Shown: positions 42,366 to 55,300 of the stretch, piece after piece
Layout of the letters: each line of letters starts with the position of its first letter
Numbering within the stretch: position 1 is the first letter of the stretch
From: [Mycobacterium] zoologicum
GTDB taxonomy: Bacteria > Actinomycetota > Actinomycetes > Mycobacteriales > Mycobacteriaceae
Direction: 5' to 3'
DNA length: 64,000 nt
Assembly: GCF_020172665.1 (NCBI RefSeq)
Contig: NZ_CP083985.1
Location: 1,518,147 to 1,582,146, forward strand
Made by a program: the position numbers and the translations under genes
Notes under the pieces: generated by a model
The model's input: only the letters and a program-made list of their open reading frames with translations
Database searches by the model: none
Told to the model about the DNA's origin: nothing

Positions 42366-44704
42366 CCGCCCCGCCCGCCGCGGATCCGTCCACCGCAACT
42401 GAGACCCTGGTGCTGGCGTTCGCGTCGTCGCAGGTAGAGGCCAGCCTCGTTCAGAAGTGGTTGAAACATTACCGCCAGGCGCACCCCGATACCCGCGTCG
42501 AGCTGCTGCAACTGGACCGGTCCGAGCGGCTGCCCGCGGAGATGGCGGCACTGGTCGGGCAACTGGAACGCGACGAACAGCGGTCGATCCTGCCGGTGCG
42601 GGTGTTCTGGATGCCGCGCGCCGGGGCGTCGGCGCTGTCCCGGGTGGCCGCGCTGCTGCCGGGCCGTAATCCCTACCGGCCCAGTGAGCGCCAGCAGCGG
42701 CTGATCGTGCGCACCGAGTCGTCGCTGTCGAAGGTAGTGGTCGGTGAGCCGGCCCGGGTCGCCGAGATGCGCCGCCAGTGGAGTGAGGACACCGTCGGTG
42801 AGAACCCCCGCGATTTCGCGCACTACGTGACCCGGCGCGCGACGTTGGCGCTGGAGCGCGCCGAGTACCGGATTCTGGGTCCGCAGTACAAATCACCGCG
42901 TCTGGTGAAGCCGGAGATCTTGGCGTCCACCCGATTTCGGGAAGGACTCGAGGCCATCCCGGGTGCCAGTCTCGATGAGGCCGGCAAGATGCTCGACGAG
43001 TTGTCCACCGGTTGGAGCCGGGTGTCGGTGGACCTGGTGAGCGTGCTCACCCGATTGCTCAGCCGCGGGTTCGACCCCGACATCGACTACGACGAGTATC
43101 AGGTCGCCGCGCTGCGCACGGCGCTGGAGAGCCACCCCGCCGTGTTGCTGTTCTCGCACCGGTCCTACATCGACGGTGCGGTCATGCCGGTGGCCATGCA
43201 GGAGAACCGACTGCCACCGGTGCACGTATTCGCTGGAATCAACCTGTCTTTCGGATTGATGGGGCCGCTGCTGCGGCGCTCCGGGGTCATCTTCATCAGA
43301 CGCAGCATCGGCGGCAACCCGCTGTACAAGTACGTGCTCAAGGAGTACGTCGGCTACGTCATGGAGAAGCGGTTCAACCTGAGCTGGTCGATCGAGGGAA
43401 CCCGTTCGCGCACCGGGAAGATGCTGCCCCCGAAACTGGGGCTGATGACCTACGTCGCCGATGCCTACCTGGAAGATCGCACGGAAGATGTTTTGCTGCA
43501 AGGTGTTTCGATCAGCTTCGATCAGCTGCACGAGACCGCCGAATACGCCGCATACGCCCGTGGGGGAGAGAAGACTCCGGAGGGGCTCGGCTGGCTGTAC
43601 CGGTTCATCAAGGCGCAGGGCGAACGCAACTACGGCAAGATCTATGTGCGGTTCCCCGAGGCGGTCTCCATGCGCCAATACCTCGGGTCGCCCGAGGGCG
43701 AGATGGACCCGGACGCCAAGCGGCTGGCCATGCAGAAGATGGCAATCGAGGTGGCGTGGCGGATTCAGCGCGTCACCCCGATCAGCGCGACCGGCCTGGT
43801 CTCGGCGCTGCTGCTGACCACTCACGGGCTGGCGCTGACGTTGGGGCAGATCCACCATTCGCTGCAGGAGGGGCTGGATTACCTGGAGCGCAAGCAGACT
43901 CCGATCTCGACCAGTGGCTTGCGGCTGCGCAGCCGCGACGGGGTGCGGGCGGCGGTGGACGCGTTGTCGAACGGGCATCCGGTCACCCGCGTCGACGGTG
44001 GCCGGGAGGCGGTATGGCGGATCGCGCCCGAGGACGAGCACGCCGCGTCGTTCTACCGCAACTCGGTGATCCACGCCTTCCTGGAGACCTCGATCGTCGA
44101 GTTGGCACTGGCGCACGCGGGCCGCGGTGAAGGCGACCGGCTCGACGCCTTCTGGAACCAGGCGATGCGGCTGCGGGACCTGCTGAAGTTCGACTTCTAC
44201 TTCGCGGACTCGGCGGCGTTCCGCGAGAACATCGCCGAAGAGATGTCCTGGTTCTCCGACTGGGAAGCCCGCGTGTCGGCCGGCGGCGCCGAGATCGACG
44301 GGCTGCTCTCGCAGAAGAGCCCGGTGATGTCCGATGTCATGTTGCGGGTGTTCTTCGAGGCGTATGCGATCGTCGCCGATGTGCTCTGCGATGCGCCGGC
44401 CGACATCGGCGAGAAGGAGATGATTCAGCTGGCGCTCGGCGTCGGCCGTCAGTACGTGGCGCAGGGCCGGGTCCGCAGCAGCGAGTCGGTGTCCACCCTG
44501 TTGTTCGCCACCGCCCGTCAGGTGGTCGCCGACCAGGGCCTGTTGGGGAACTCCCCGGACCTGGCCGAACGCCGCGTCGCGTTCCGCAGCGAATTGCGCC
44601 GCATCCTCAAGGATTCCGATCACATCGGCCGGATCGCCCGACGGGAGTTCTTCGCCCGGGACGCCGAGGTGCGGCGACAGCGAGCGGCCCGCGATGACCG
44701 CTGA
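42362..44704 (+). CDS. plsB: Glycerol-3-phosphate acyltransferase
   Basis: 780 aa, Rv2482c/PlsB2-like. Catalytic HX4D is [12 protein letters not shown] (about residues 264-275); further blocks are [38 protein letters not shown] and [12 protein letters not shown]. It acylates the sn-1 position of glycerol-3-phosphate, the first step of phospholipid and triglyceride synthesis, at the membrane. GTG start overlaps plsC. It supplies lysophosphatidate to the PlsC-like enzyme next door. Confidence 0.93.
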   Translation: MTAPPAADPSTATETLVLAFASSQVEASLVQKWLKHYRQAHPDTRVELLQLDRSERLPAEMAALVGQLERDEQRSILPVRVFWMPRAGASALSRVAALLPGRNPYRPSERQQRLIVRTESSLSKVVVGEPARVAEMRRQWSEDTVGENPRDFAHYVTRRATLALERAEYRILGPQYKSPRLVKPEILASTRFREGLEAIPGASLDEAGKMLDELSTGWSRVSVDLVSVLTRLLSRGFDPDIDYDEYQVAALRTALESHPAVLLFSHRSYIDGAVMPVAMQENRLPPVHVFAGINLSFGLMGPLLRRSGVIFIRRSIGGNPLYKYVLKEYVGYVMEKRFNLSWSIEGTRSRTGKMLPPKLGLMTYVADAYLEDRTEDVLLQGVSISFDQLHETAEYAAYARGGEKTPEGLGWLYRFIKAQGERNYGKIYVRFPEAVSMRQYLGSPEGEMDPDAKRLAMQKMAIEVAWRIQRVTPISATGLVSALLLTTHGLALTLGQIHHSLQEGLDYLERKQTPISTSGLRLRSRDGVRAAVDALSNGHPVTRVDGGREAVWRIAPEDEHAASFYRNSVIHAFLETSIVELALAHAGRGEGDRLDAFWNQAMRLRDLLKFDFYFADSAAFRENIAEEMSWFSDWEARVSAGGAEIDGLLSQKSPVMSDVMLRVFFEAYAIVADVLCDAPADIGEKEMIQLALGVGRQYVAQGRVRSSESVSTLLFATARQVVADQGLLGNSPDLAERRVAFRSELRRILKDSDHIGRIARREFFARDAEVRRQRAARDDR

Positions 44705-46688
44705 CACCGCGACGCCCCGGCAGGGGTATCTGCCGGTGCTGTTGGGGGCGGCGCTGCTGGCCGGTGGCACGGCCGCCGGTATCGGAGCGCTGTCGCTGGC
44801 CGACGCGCTGACCGCCACCGGTCTGCCCGATCCGGGGCCGGCGACCACCCTGGGGCTGCCTTTCGTGCGCGCTGCCGGTGAGATCGCCGCGGTGCTGGCG
44901 GTCGGGTCGTTTCTGCTCGCGGCGTTTCTGGTGCCCCCGCAGGACAGCGGTGTCCTCGATGTCGCCGGCTATCGCGCGCTGCGGCTGGGCACGGTGGCGT
45001 CGGGCGTGTGGGCGGGTTGTGCGGCGCTGCTGGTTCCGCTGACCATCTCCGACGTCTCCGGGCATCGGCTGTCGGAGTTCCTCGACCCGGTACGGACGTG
45101 GTCGCTGGCCGGCATGGTCGACACCGCGTCGGCATGGCGCTGGACGGCGTTTGTGGCCGCGGGGGTGTTCCTGCTGAGCAGGTCGGTACTGCGCTGGTCC
45201 TGGACGCCGCTGCTGCTGGCCGGCTCATTGCTGACGCTGATCCCGTTGGGGCTGACCGGGCATTCGGCCGCCGGCGGCTCGCACGACCTGGCCACCAACA
45301 GTCTGCTGATCCACCTGGTGGCCGCCGGCCTGTGGGCGGGCGGACTGCTCGCACTGCTGGTACACGCGCTGCGCGGCGGCGAACACGCCGATCTGGCGGC
45401 GCGGCGATTCTCGGCGCTGGCGCTGTGGTGCTTTGTGGCCATCGGGCTGTCCGGTGTGCTCAACGCGCTGGTGCGGCTGACCCCCGCAGACCTGCTGACC
45501 AGCCCGTATGGCCGGCTGGTGGTGGTCAAGTTCGTCGCGCTGTGCCTGCTCGGTGTGCTCGGCTGGCGTCAGCGCCGGCGCGGGGTGGCGGCACTGCGCC
45601 AAAACCCGGACGAGCGCGCCCCGCTGATCCGGCTGGCCCTGATCGAGGCCGGGATCTTCGCGGCCACCTTCGGTGTCGCGGTCGGGCTGGGGCGCACCCC
45701 GCCGCCACCGCCGACGGTGCTGGACCCGTCTATCCCGATGGTCAAGATCGGCTACGACTTCGCCGGGCCGCCGACGGTGGCACGGATCCTGTTCGACTGG
45801 CGGTTCGACCTGATCTTCGGGACCGCTGCGCTGGTGCTGGCGGCGCTCTACGTGGGCGGGGTGCTGCGGCTGCGACGACGCGGCGACGCCTGGCCGGCCG
45901 GACGGACCACCGCCTGGCTGCTGGGCTGCCTGACGCTGCTGTTCGCCACCTCGTCGGGGACCGGGCGCTACATGCCGGCGATGTTCAGCATGCACATGAT
46001 CGTGCACATGCTGGTCTCGATGCTGGTCCCGATCCTGCTGGTGCTCGGTGGGCCGACCACTCTGGCGCTGCGGGTGCTGCCGGCCGCCGGCCGCGGCGAG
46101 CCGCCCGGCATGCGGGAATGGCTGCTGGCCGCACTGCACAGCCGGGTTTCGCGCTTCCTGACCAATCCGATCATCGCGGCGGTGATCTTCGTCGTCGGCT
46201 TCTACGGCCTGTACTTCAGTACCCTGTTCGACTCGATCGTGGGCAGCCACGCCGGCCACCTGGCGATGAACGTGCACTTTCTGCTCAGCGGCTATCTCTT
46301 CTACTGGGTGGTGATCGGCGTGGATCCCACACCGCGGCCCCTCCCGCCGATCGCCAAGGTGGCGGTGGTGTTTGCTGCGTTGCCGCTGCACGGGTTCTTC
46401 GGGGTGCTGCTGATGGGCCTACAGAAGGTGCTGGGCGAATGGTTCTATGGCCCGTTGAATCTGCCATGGCACACCGATCTGGCCGGCGATCAGCGTCTCG
46501 GCGGTGGCATCACGTGGGCGGCGGGGGAGCTGCCGCTGCTGTTGGTGATGGTGGCGCTGCTGGTGCAGTGGCATCGCAGCGATGAGCGGACGGCCCGGCG
46601 GCTGGACCGGGCCGCCGACCGTGACGACGATGCCGAGTTGGCGGCCTATAACGCGATGCTGGCCGAAGTGGCCCGTCGCGAGCGTTAA
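44694..46688 (+). CDS. CopD-CtaG fusion membrane protein
   Basis: 664 aa, about 14-16 membrane helices. The first half is CopD-like ([36 protein letters not shown], with conserved His in membrane helices). The second half is a CtaG/caa3-type assembly domain ([45 protein letters not shown]). Histidine and methionine clusters suggest copper handling for cytochrome oxidase. Its start lies 11 bases inside plsB, so it is cotranscribed with lipid genes. Rv0102 has a similar fusion. Confidence 0.82.
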   Translation: MTADTATPRQGYLPVLLGAALLAGGTAAGIGALSLADALTATGLPDPGPATTLGLPFVRAAGEIAAVLAVGSFLLAAFLVPPQDSGVLDVAGYRALRLGTVASGVWAGCAALLVPLTISDVSGHRLSEFLDPVRTWSLAGMVDTASAWRWTAFVAAGVFLLSRSVLRWSWTPLLLAGSLLTLIPLGLTGHSAAGGSHDLATNSLLIHLVAAGLWAGGLLALLVHALRGGEHADLAARRFSALALWCFVAIGLSGVLNALVRLTPADLLTSPYGRLVVVKFVALCLLGVLGWRQRRRGVAALRQNPDERAPLIRLALIEAGIFAATFGVAVGLGRTPPPPPTVLDPSIPMVKIGYDFAGPPTVARILFDWRFDLIFGTAALVLAALYVGGVLRLRRRGDAWPAGRTTAWLLGCLTLLFATSSGTGRYMPAMFSMHMIVHMLVSMLVPILLVLGGPTTLALRVLPAAGRGEPPGMREWLLAALHSRVSRFLTNPIIAAVIFVVGFYGLYFSTLFDSIVGSHAGHLAMNVHFLLSGYLFYWVVIGVDPTPRPLPPIAKVAVVFAALPLHGFFGVLLMGLQKVLGEWFYGPLNLPWHTDLAGDQRLGGGITWAAGELPLLLVMVALLVQWHRSDERTARRLDRAADRDDDAELAAYNAMLAEVARRER

Positions 46689-46761
46689 CCGAGCTGGCGG
46701 CGAGGACGGCGCTGCTCGCTTGAGTCCATAGTGGTAGCAGTCGAACCCAAGGAGACCGTTC

Positions 46762-47592
46762 ATGACCGCACGTAAAACCATCGTGATCACCGGAGCCAGT
46801 GACGGAATCGGCGCCGTGGCCGCCCGCGCCCTGGCCGGGCCGGAGGTCGACCTCGTCGTCGTCGGCCGGTCGGCGCAGAAGCTGGCCCCGGTCGCCGCCG
46901 ATACCGGTGCCACCGCGTTCACCGCGGACTTCGCCCGACTGGATGAGGTCCGCACCCTGGCTCAGCGGATCCGCGAGCACGCCGGCACCATCGACGTTCT
47001 GATGAACAATGCCGGCGGCATGTTCTCGCCGTCGCTGCGCACCGCCGACGGCCACGAACCCAACTTCCAGATCAACCACCTCGCGCCCTTCCTGCTGACC
47101 CACCTGCTGCGCGACCGGCTCGCCGCAGCCGACGGCGCGCTGGTGCTCAACACCTCCAGCGTCGGAAACCTGTTCGGGCACATCGACCTCGGCGACTTGG
47201 ACTACCGGCGCCGCCGTGCTCTGGAGGCGCGTGCCTACGGTTCGAGCAAGCTGATGAACATCCTGTTCACCCGGGGCATCGCCCAGCGCTGGACCGACGA
47301 CGGGATCATCTCGGCCGCAGTGCATCCCGGTCCGGCGGCGTCCAGCTTCGGCAGGGATTCGCGGTTCGTGGGCCTGCTCTATCGCACCCCGCTGCGCCAC
47401 CTCGGGACGATCACCCCGGCCCAGGGCGCCGCACCGCTGATCGAGCTGGCCCGGCGCGGGGCGGACCCGGCGATCAACGGCGTCTACTTCCACCGCCATC
47501 GCGCCGAAGGCCGGGAGAACCGTCAAGCTCACGACCAGAAGCTGATCGACGGGCTATGGGAGATCTCCACCGGACTGGTCGGCCTGGACTGA
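46762..47592 (+). CDS. Short-chain dehydrogenase/reductase
   Basis: 276 aa. Cofactor motif VITGASDGIGAVAA; structural NNAGGMFSP; active site Ser in VLNTSS and YGSSKLMN. The overall form (LLTHLLRDRL, ISAAVHPGPAASSFGR) is that of retinol-dehydrogenase/WW-oxidoreductase-like SDRs. Substrate unknown. Preceded by AAGGAGA at 46749-46755. Confidence 0.87.
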   Translation: MTARKTIVITGASDGIGAVAARALAGPEVDLVVVGRSAQKLAPVAADTGATAFTADFARLDEVRTLAQRIREHAGTIDVLMNNAGGMFSPSLRTADGHEPNFQINHLAPFLLTHLLRDRLAAADGALVLNTSSVGNLFGHIDLGDLDYRRRRALEARAYGSSKLMNILFTRGIAQRWTDDGIISAAVHPGPAASSFGRDSRFVGLLYRTPLRHLGTITPAQGAAPLIELARRGADPAINGVYFHRHRAEGRENRQAHDQKLIDGLWEISTGLVGLD

Positions 47593-47615
47593 TCGCCACG
47601 GCTGGTTGCCGGTGC

Positions 47616-49049
47616 TTATGTCCGATCGGACCGCCCGGCCTCGGCAATCGCGTCGGCCTCCTGTTGGGTGGCCACCGACGGCCCGGAGCCCGGCAGTCTC
47701 TTGCCCGCCATCTCCGGGGTGAAACACAGCGTGATCGCGCCGACGATGCCCGCGCACATCAGGATGTAGGCCGGCACCATGACGTTGCCGGTGCCGGACA
47801 CCAGCGTTTCGGCGACCAGGGGAGTGGTGCCGCCGAACACCGAAACCGAGATGTTGAAGCCGATCGCCACCGCGAAATAGCGCACCTTGGTGGGGAACAG
47901 GGCCGGCAGCGTCGACGGCGTGGTGCTGTAGAAGCACAGCAGTGCCACACCGATAATCAGCACCCCGAGCAGTCGCAGCGGATAGTTTCCGCCAGACCGG
48001 ATCAACAGGAAGGCCGGCACCGATCCGACGATCAGCAGCCCGGCGCCCGTCCACAGGATCGGCTTGCGGCCTATTCGGTCGGACAGCGTGGCCATCGGCA
48101 TCACCGCGACCAGCATCACGATCAGCGCCACCACGATCATCGCCAGCCCGTGACTGCCACGGATTCCGCCGACCTGCTTGAAATACGTCGGCAGATATCC
48201 GGTGAGCATGTAGTTGGTGACGTTCTCGGCCAGCACCAGACCCATGCAGATGAGCAGGCCACCGCGGTGTCGAACGACGATCCGCCGGAACTGCTGCCAC
48301 CCGTTCGTGTGCGCTTCGTCATGGTTCTCGTTGAGTTCTTCGTAGGCCGGTGATTCATCGATCCGCAGCCGCATGTACAGCGTGACGATGGCCAGTGGCA
48401 CCCCCAGCAGGAAGGGCACCCGCCAGCCCCAGTGCAGCATGTCTGACACCGGCAGTTGGGATTTCATCAACGTCACCACCGAGGCGCCGGTGATGTAGCC
48501 GCCCAGCGTGCCCAGCGGCAGGTATCCGGTCAGCGCGCCACGGCTGCGGTCCGGGGCGTGTTCGCTGACGTAGGTCATGGCGCCCACGTACTCACCACCG
48601 GTGGAGAAGCCCTGCAAGATCTTGGTGACGATCAGCAGGACGGGAGCCCAGACCCCGATTTTCTCGTAGGACGGCAGCAGTCCGGTCACGGTGGTGCCGA
48701 TCGCCATCAGGGTGACGGTCATGATCAACACCCGCTTGCGGCCGATGCGGTCACCGAGCGCGCCGAAGACGACTCCGCCCAACGGCCGCACCGCGAAGGC
48801 TGCCGCCAGCGTGCCGAAGGTGGCGATCAGGCCGACTGCGCTGGAGCTGTCATTGGGGTAGAACACCTGCGCGACCGTGGTGGCCAGGAAGCCGTAGATG
48901 CCGAAGTCGTACCACTCCATGAAGTTTCCGACAGCGGTGCCTGCGATCGACCGACGCATCGATTTCGGATCCGAGACTCGGATGTCGTCGCGTGCCCACT
49001 GTCGGCGGCGGGTGTGTGCACCGCCGCCGGATCGGCCCTTGGTATCCAC
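47616..49049 (-). CDS. MHS-family proton symporter, ProP-like
   Basis: 477 aa from GTG 49049 (a TTG at 49058 is also possible). Twelve helices with the MHS signatures GTAVGNFMEWYDFGIYGFLA, the loop GALGDRIGRKRVL and its repeat ATLSDRIGRKPIL, and ILQGFSTGGEYVGAMTYVSE. The family moves osmolytes, dicarboxylates or aromatic acids with protons; betaine/proline transport is the commonest assignment for this subgroup. It converges on the SDR gene and diverges from the lipoprotein gene. Confidence 0.85.
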   Translation of the reverse strand: MDTKGRSGGGAHTRRRQWARDDIRVSDPKSMRRSIAGTAVGNFMEWYDFGIYGFLATTVAQVFYPNDSSSAVGLIATFGTLAAAFAVRPLGGVVFGALGDRIGRKRVLIMTVTLMAIGTTVTGLLPSYEKIGVWAPVLLIVTKILQGFSTGGEYVGAMTYVSEHAPDRSRGALTGYLPLGTLGGYITGASVVTLMKSQLPVSDMLHWGWRVPFLLGVPLAIVTLYMRLRIDESPAYEELNENHDEAHTNGWQQFRRIVVRHRGGLLICMGLVLAENVTNYMLTGYLPTYFKQVGGIRGSHGLAMIVVALIVMLVAVMPMATLSDRIGRKPILWTGAGLLIVGSVPAFLLIRSGGNYPLRLLGVLIIGVALLCFYSTTPSTLPALFPTKVRYFAVAIGFNISVSVFGGTTPLVAETLVSGTGNVMVPAYILMCAGIVGAITLCFTPEMAGKRLPGSGPSVATQQEADAIAEAGRSDRT

Positions 49050-49127
49050 TGCAAGCAACGTATACCAACTCCGGACGGAGTTCCGGGTGGGATCGGCGCC
49101 CTGTCGGTTTTGAGCGAGCCCTCTACG

Positions 49128-49952
49128 ATGGCGGGCATGCGCAGGCTCCCCGTCGTCGTGACCGTTGCGAGCGCCGCCGCTGCCCTGGTCGCCGGTTGTT
49201 CACCCACTCCGTCCGAGTCGGTTACGACGACGTCCGGTATCTTGTCTTCGTCAGCGCCGTCCTCATCAGCGAGGTCGACGGCGGCGCCGGTACCTGCATC
49301 GACATCTCCCGCGACGACCACTCCGACGCCGGCGAAGAAGGCCAGTGAGCCACTGCCGGACGCCTCGGCGATCCTCAAGGAATCCGGCACTGTGACAGCA
49401 GAACTGGACAGCGTGCATCTGACCATGTCGGTGTCCGGCAATATCGAGAATCTGCCGATCATCGCGCTCGACGGCGATGTCACCCGGGTGCCCGACTCCG
49501 CGGCCAAGGGCTACGCCAAGATCGCCTACCGCGGCGGCCCGGCCTACGTCCGGTTCGTGATGTTCGGCGGCGATCTGTACGTGTCGCAGGAGCCTCGCCG
49601 GTGGGTCGACTACGGGCCGGCGGAGAACTTCTACGACGCGGCGAAGATTCTCAGTCCGGACACCGGACTCGCTGACCTGCTGACCGACTTCATCGATCCC
49701 GAGGTGTCGGGCCGCGAGACGATCGACGGCGTGCACACCGTCCGGATCACCGGCGAGGTTTCGGCGGCGGCGGCGAAGAAGATCATGCCGCAACTACACG
49801 CCGGGAAGCGCACGCCGTGCGCGGTCTGGATCCAGGAGACCGGCGATCACCAGCTGGTTCAGCTGCAGCTGGCCTCCGGCGCCGACGACGACGTGCAGAT
49901 GACCTTCTCGAAGTGGAATGAGCCGGTGACCGTCGGCAAACCCCGGGTCTAG
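49128..49952 (+). CDS. LppX/LprAFG-family lipoprotein
   Basis: 274 aa. Signal peptide with lipobox ALVAGC (lipidated Cys at about residue 24), then a Ser/Thr/Pro/Ala linker (~25-75) and an LppX/LprG fold: VHLTMSVSGNIENLPIIALDGDV, YAKIAYRGGPAYVRFVMFGGDLY, then GRETIDGVHTVRITGEV. Members carry triacylated lipids or lipoglycans across the periplasm. The usual LprG partner (the P55 transporter) is not next to it; the neighbouring MHS permease belongs to a different group. ATG 49128 or 49137. Confidence 0.83.
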   Translation: MAGMRRLPVVVTVASAAAALVAGCSPTPSESVTTTSGILSSSAPSSSARSTAAPVPASTSPATTTPTPAKKASEPLPDASAILKESGTVTAELDSVHLTMSVSGNIENLPIIALDGDVTRVPDSAAKGYAKIAYRGGPAYVRFVMFGGDLYVSQEPRRWVDYGPAENFYDAAKILSPDTGLADLLTDFIDPEVSGRETIDGVHTVRITGEVSAAAAKKIMPQLHAGKRTPCAVWIQETGDHQLVQLQLASGADDDVQMTFSKWNEPVTVGKPRV

Positions 49953-50104
49953 CGACCGGCTTCGGGAGTTATCCCCAGTTCGCCCTTCTTCCACGATCGC
50001 CCGTGCGCGGGGCGGTCGACCCGACCCGATTGTCGGGCTGTCTCGGCTCAATGGGTGCAGCGCCGGCGGGATCGCCCCGCCCGCCTTCAGGAAGGAAGCA
50101 CACC

Positions 50105-50566
50105 ATGTACGAGACAATGCTGACCGTGGTCGGCAACATCGCGACCGACCCCGTCCGCCGCCGGGCGGGGGAGCACGAAGTGATCAAGTTCCGGGTCGCC
50201 AGCAACTCGCGGCGACGCAACCCCGACGGCAGCTGGGAGACGGGCAACTCGTTGTTCGTCACGGTCAACTGCTGGGACAAGCTGGTCGCCGGGGTGGGTG
50301 CGTCGTTGAGCAAGGGCCTGCCGGTGGTCGTGGTCGGCAACGTCTTCACCAGCGAGTACGAGGACAAGGACGGCGCGCGCCGGTCCTCATTGGAGATGCG
50401 AGCGACGGCGGTGGGTCCCGACCTGGCGCGTTGTTCGGCTCGGGTGGAGAAGTTCATCGCGGTCGGGCCCGACATTCCGCCGGCCGCTGCGCCCGTCGTC
50501 GAGGCCGACGAACAGGAGCCCGATGCCGATGACGCCGAGATGGACGGGATGGCGCTGACCGCCTGA
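50105..50566 (+). CDS. ssbB: Secondary single-stranded DNA-binding protein
   Basis: 153 aa from ATG 50105, with AGGAAGG upstream. OB-fold of SSB type (MLTVVGNIATDPVRRRAGEH, FRVASNSRRRNPDGSWETGN, LFVTVNCWDKLVAGV). The acidic tail ends DDAEMDGMALTA and lacks the DDDIPF tip of the housekeeping SSB, so it is the accessory paralogue (Rv2478c). Such paralogues act in recombination or stress. Located before ettA as in M. tuberculosis. Confidence 0.9.
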   Translation: MYETMLTVVGNIATDPVRRRAGEHEVIKFRVASNSRRRNPDGSWETGNSLFVTVNCWDKLVAGVGASLSKGLPVVVVGNVFTSEYEDKDGARRSSLEMRATAVGPDLARCSARVEKFIAVGPDIPPAAAPVVEADEQEPDADDAEMDGMALTA

Positions 50567-50646
50567 GCGCAGCCGACGGCCGGGTGCGGCCACCCCCTAG
50601 GATGGTCGGCGAGTAATTCCGCGAGACCAGGAGGCGACACCCCGGC

Positions 50647-52320
<1,674 letters not shown>

Positions 52321-52374
52321 TGTGAACCCGGTAGCGGCAGCTGCCGGAACTCACGCGGGGCGGGGAGGGTTCAG

Positions 52375-55300
52375 ATGACGGGGTCCATTCCACACGGATC
52401 GATGGCCTGGACACGTTTCACCGATCCATCCGATGTTCCCGAGTGGGTAGCCGCCGCCTACATCGAGAGCTATCGCGGCCCGCACAGCGACTCGCTGGGC
52501 GTCGATGACTCAGAAGCCGACTCGGCCGGCCGTGCCGCGGCGGCCGCAGTGGTTACCCCGGCGGTGCTGGCCGCCCACGCGCGGTTGGCGCGCGAACGCC
52601 CGGGTGCGGCAACCAGGGTCGCTGTCTACGCCGCCGACGATCCGGCCGGCTTCGGCCCGGCGCTTCAGATGATCACCGAACACGGCGGCATGCTGATGGA
52701 CTCGGTCGCGGTACTGCTGCACAGGCTCGGGGTCGCCTACCTAGGGATCATGACCCCGGTGTTCACCGTGCAGCGCGATGCCGCCGGTGAATTGTCCAGT
52801 GTGGAGCCGAATTCCGCGGGCTTGAGTGGCGGTTCGAGCCTCGCCTCACCAGGCACCGAAGCCGGCGCCGAGACCTGGATCCACGTCCAGCTCTCGCCGT
52901 CGGTCAGCCACGGCACCCTGACCGAGATCGAGCAACTGCTGCCGCATGTGATGGCCGATGTCCGTCAGGTCGCCGCGGATTCCACCGCGATGCGCGAGGC
53001 GCTCGACGCCCTGGCCGCTGAGGTCGAAGCCGACGCGCACGGTCACTACGACGCCCCGGACCGTAACGAGGTGGCCAAACTGCTGCACTGGCTGGCTGAT
53101 GGGCATTTCGTACTGCTCGGCTACCAGCGCGGGGTGGTGCAGGACGGGCGGGTGCTGGTCGAGGACGCCGACCGGATGGGGGTGCTGCGGGTGCGGGCGT
53201 CCTTGCGGCCCAGGCTCACCGGCGACAAGTTGCTCACCCTGGCGCAGGCCACCGTTCCCAGCTACATGCGGTTCGGTTCACGCACCTACGTCGTGGTGAT
53301 CCGGGAGGACACCGGCGAGAGCATCGTCGCGCATCGCTTCGTGGGGTTGTTCACCGCCGGAGCCATGAACGCCGACGTCTTCGAGATACCGGTGATCTCC
53401 CATACCGTGCGCGAAGCGCTCGCTCTGGCCGAGAGCGAGCCCGGCCACCCCGGTCAGCTACTGCTCGACATCATCCAAACCGTCCCGCGCTCAGAGCTTT
53501 TCGCGGTCGACGCCGCCCAGCTTCTCAAGATGGCGATGGCGGTCTCGGATCTGGGGTCGCGGCGCGGTGCGCTGCTGTTCCTGCGCGGTGACCGAACCGG
53601 GCGATTCGTGTCCTGCTTGGTCTACCTGCCGCGGGACCGCTACACCACCCCGGTCCGGCTGCAGATGGAGGACATCCTGGTCGGTGAGTTCGCCGGGACC
53701 GGCGTCGAATACAGTGCCCGGGTCAGCGAAGCCCCCTGGGCGCTGGTGCATTTCATGGTCCGGCTCTCCGACGAACCGCAGGCGCGCACCGTCGACGTCT
53801 CCGAGGCCAACCGGGTTCGGATCCAGGGACGGCTGACCGAGGCCACCCGCACCTGGGCGGATCGGATGGTCGGCCTGGCGGACGGTGCGCTGACCGAGGC
53901 GCAGGCGCAGCACTACGCGGGGGCGTTCGCCGAAACCTATAAGCAGGCGGTCACGCCGGCCGAAGCCGTCGATGACATAGCAATCATCGAGCAGTTGTCG
54001 GACGACTCGGTGAAGTTGGTGTTCACCCACTACGGCGAGGCCGACGGAAGTCAGTTGGCCTGGTTTCTCGGCGGGCACGGCGCGTCGTTGAGTCAACTGC
54101 TGCCGATGCTGCAATGCATGGGGGTGGCGGTACTCGACGAGCGGCCATTCACCGTCACCCGCGCTGACGGTCTACTGGTGTGGATCTACAAGTTCAGGGT
54201 GTCGGCGCACCCCAGCATCGATATCCCGGAGACCGGAGCCGAACGCGACGCCGCCGAGCAACGCTTCGCCGACGGTGTCACCGCGATCTGGGAGGGCAGA
54301 GTCGAGGTCGACCGGTTCAATGAGTTGGTGCTGCGAGCCGGACTGACCTGGCAGCAGGTGGTGGTGCTACGCGGCTACGCAAAATACTTGCGCCAGGCCC
54401 GTTTTCCCTACAGCGAGAGTCACATCGCATCGGTGCTCAACGAACATCCGGGGACCGCGCGGGCATTGGTGGAGTTGTTCGAGGCGCTGTTCGTCCCGTC
54501 CCGGCCGGCCGGCGGCCGTGATGCGCAAGCCGCTGCCGCGGCTGTCTCGGCCGGCATCGACGCTGTGGTCAGCTTGGACACCGACCGGGTGCTGCGCGCG
54601 TTCGCCTCGCTGATCCAGGCCACCATTCGAACCAACTACTTCATCACCCGACCCGATTCGGCTCGCGCGCAGAACATTCTGGCGTTCAAGCTCGAGGCGC
54701 GCCTGATCGACGAACTTCCCCTGCCGCGTCCCAAGTTCGAGATATTCGTGTACTCACCCCGCGTCGAGGGGGTACATCTGCGATTCGGCTTCGTGTCCCG
54801 CGGCGGGCTGCGCTGGTCGGACCGGCGGGAGGACTTCCGCACCGAGATCCTCGGGCTGGTCAAGGCCCAGGATGTGAAGAACGCCGTCATCGTCCCGGTC
54901 GGGGCCAAGGGCGGATTCGTGGTGAAGAACCCGCCGCTGCCCACCGGTGACGCCGCGCTCGACCGTGACGCCACCCGCACCGAAGGAGTGGCCTGCTACC
55001 GGCTGTTCATCTCCGGACTGCTGGAGATCACCGACAACGTCGACCACGCCACCGGTGCGATCAGCACGCCGGTGCAGGTGGTGCGCCGCGACGGCGACGA
55101 CGCCTACCTTGTGGTGGCCGCCGACAAGGGCACCGCCAGTTTCTCCGACATCGCCAACGACGTCGCGAAGTCCTACGGATTCTGGCTCGGCGACGCCTTC
55201 GCCTCCGGCGGCTCGGTCGGCTACGACCACAAGGAGATGGGCATCACCGCCAAGGGTGCATGGGAGGCGGTCAAGCGGCACTTCCGGGAGATGGGCGTGA

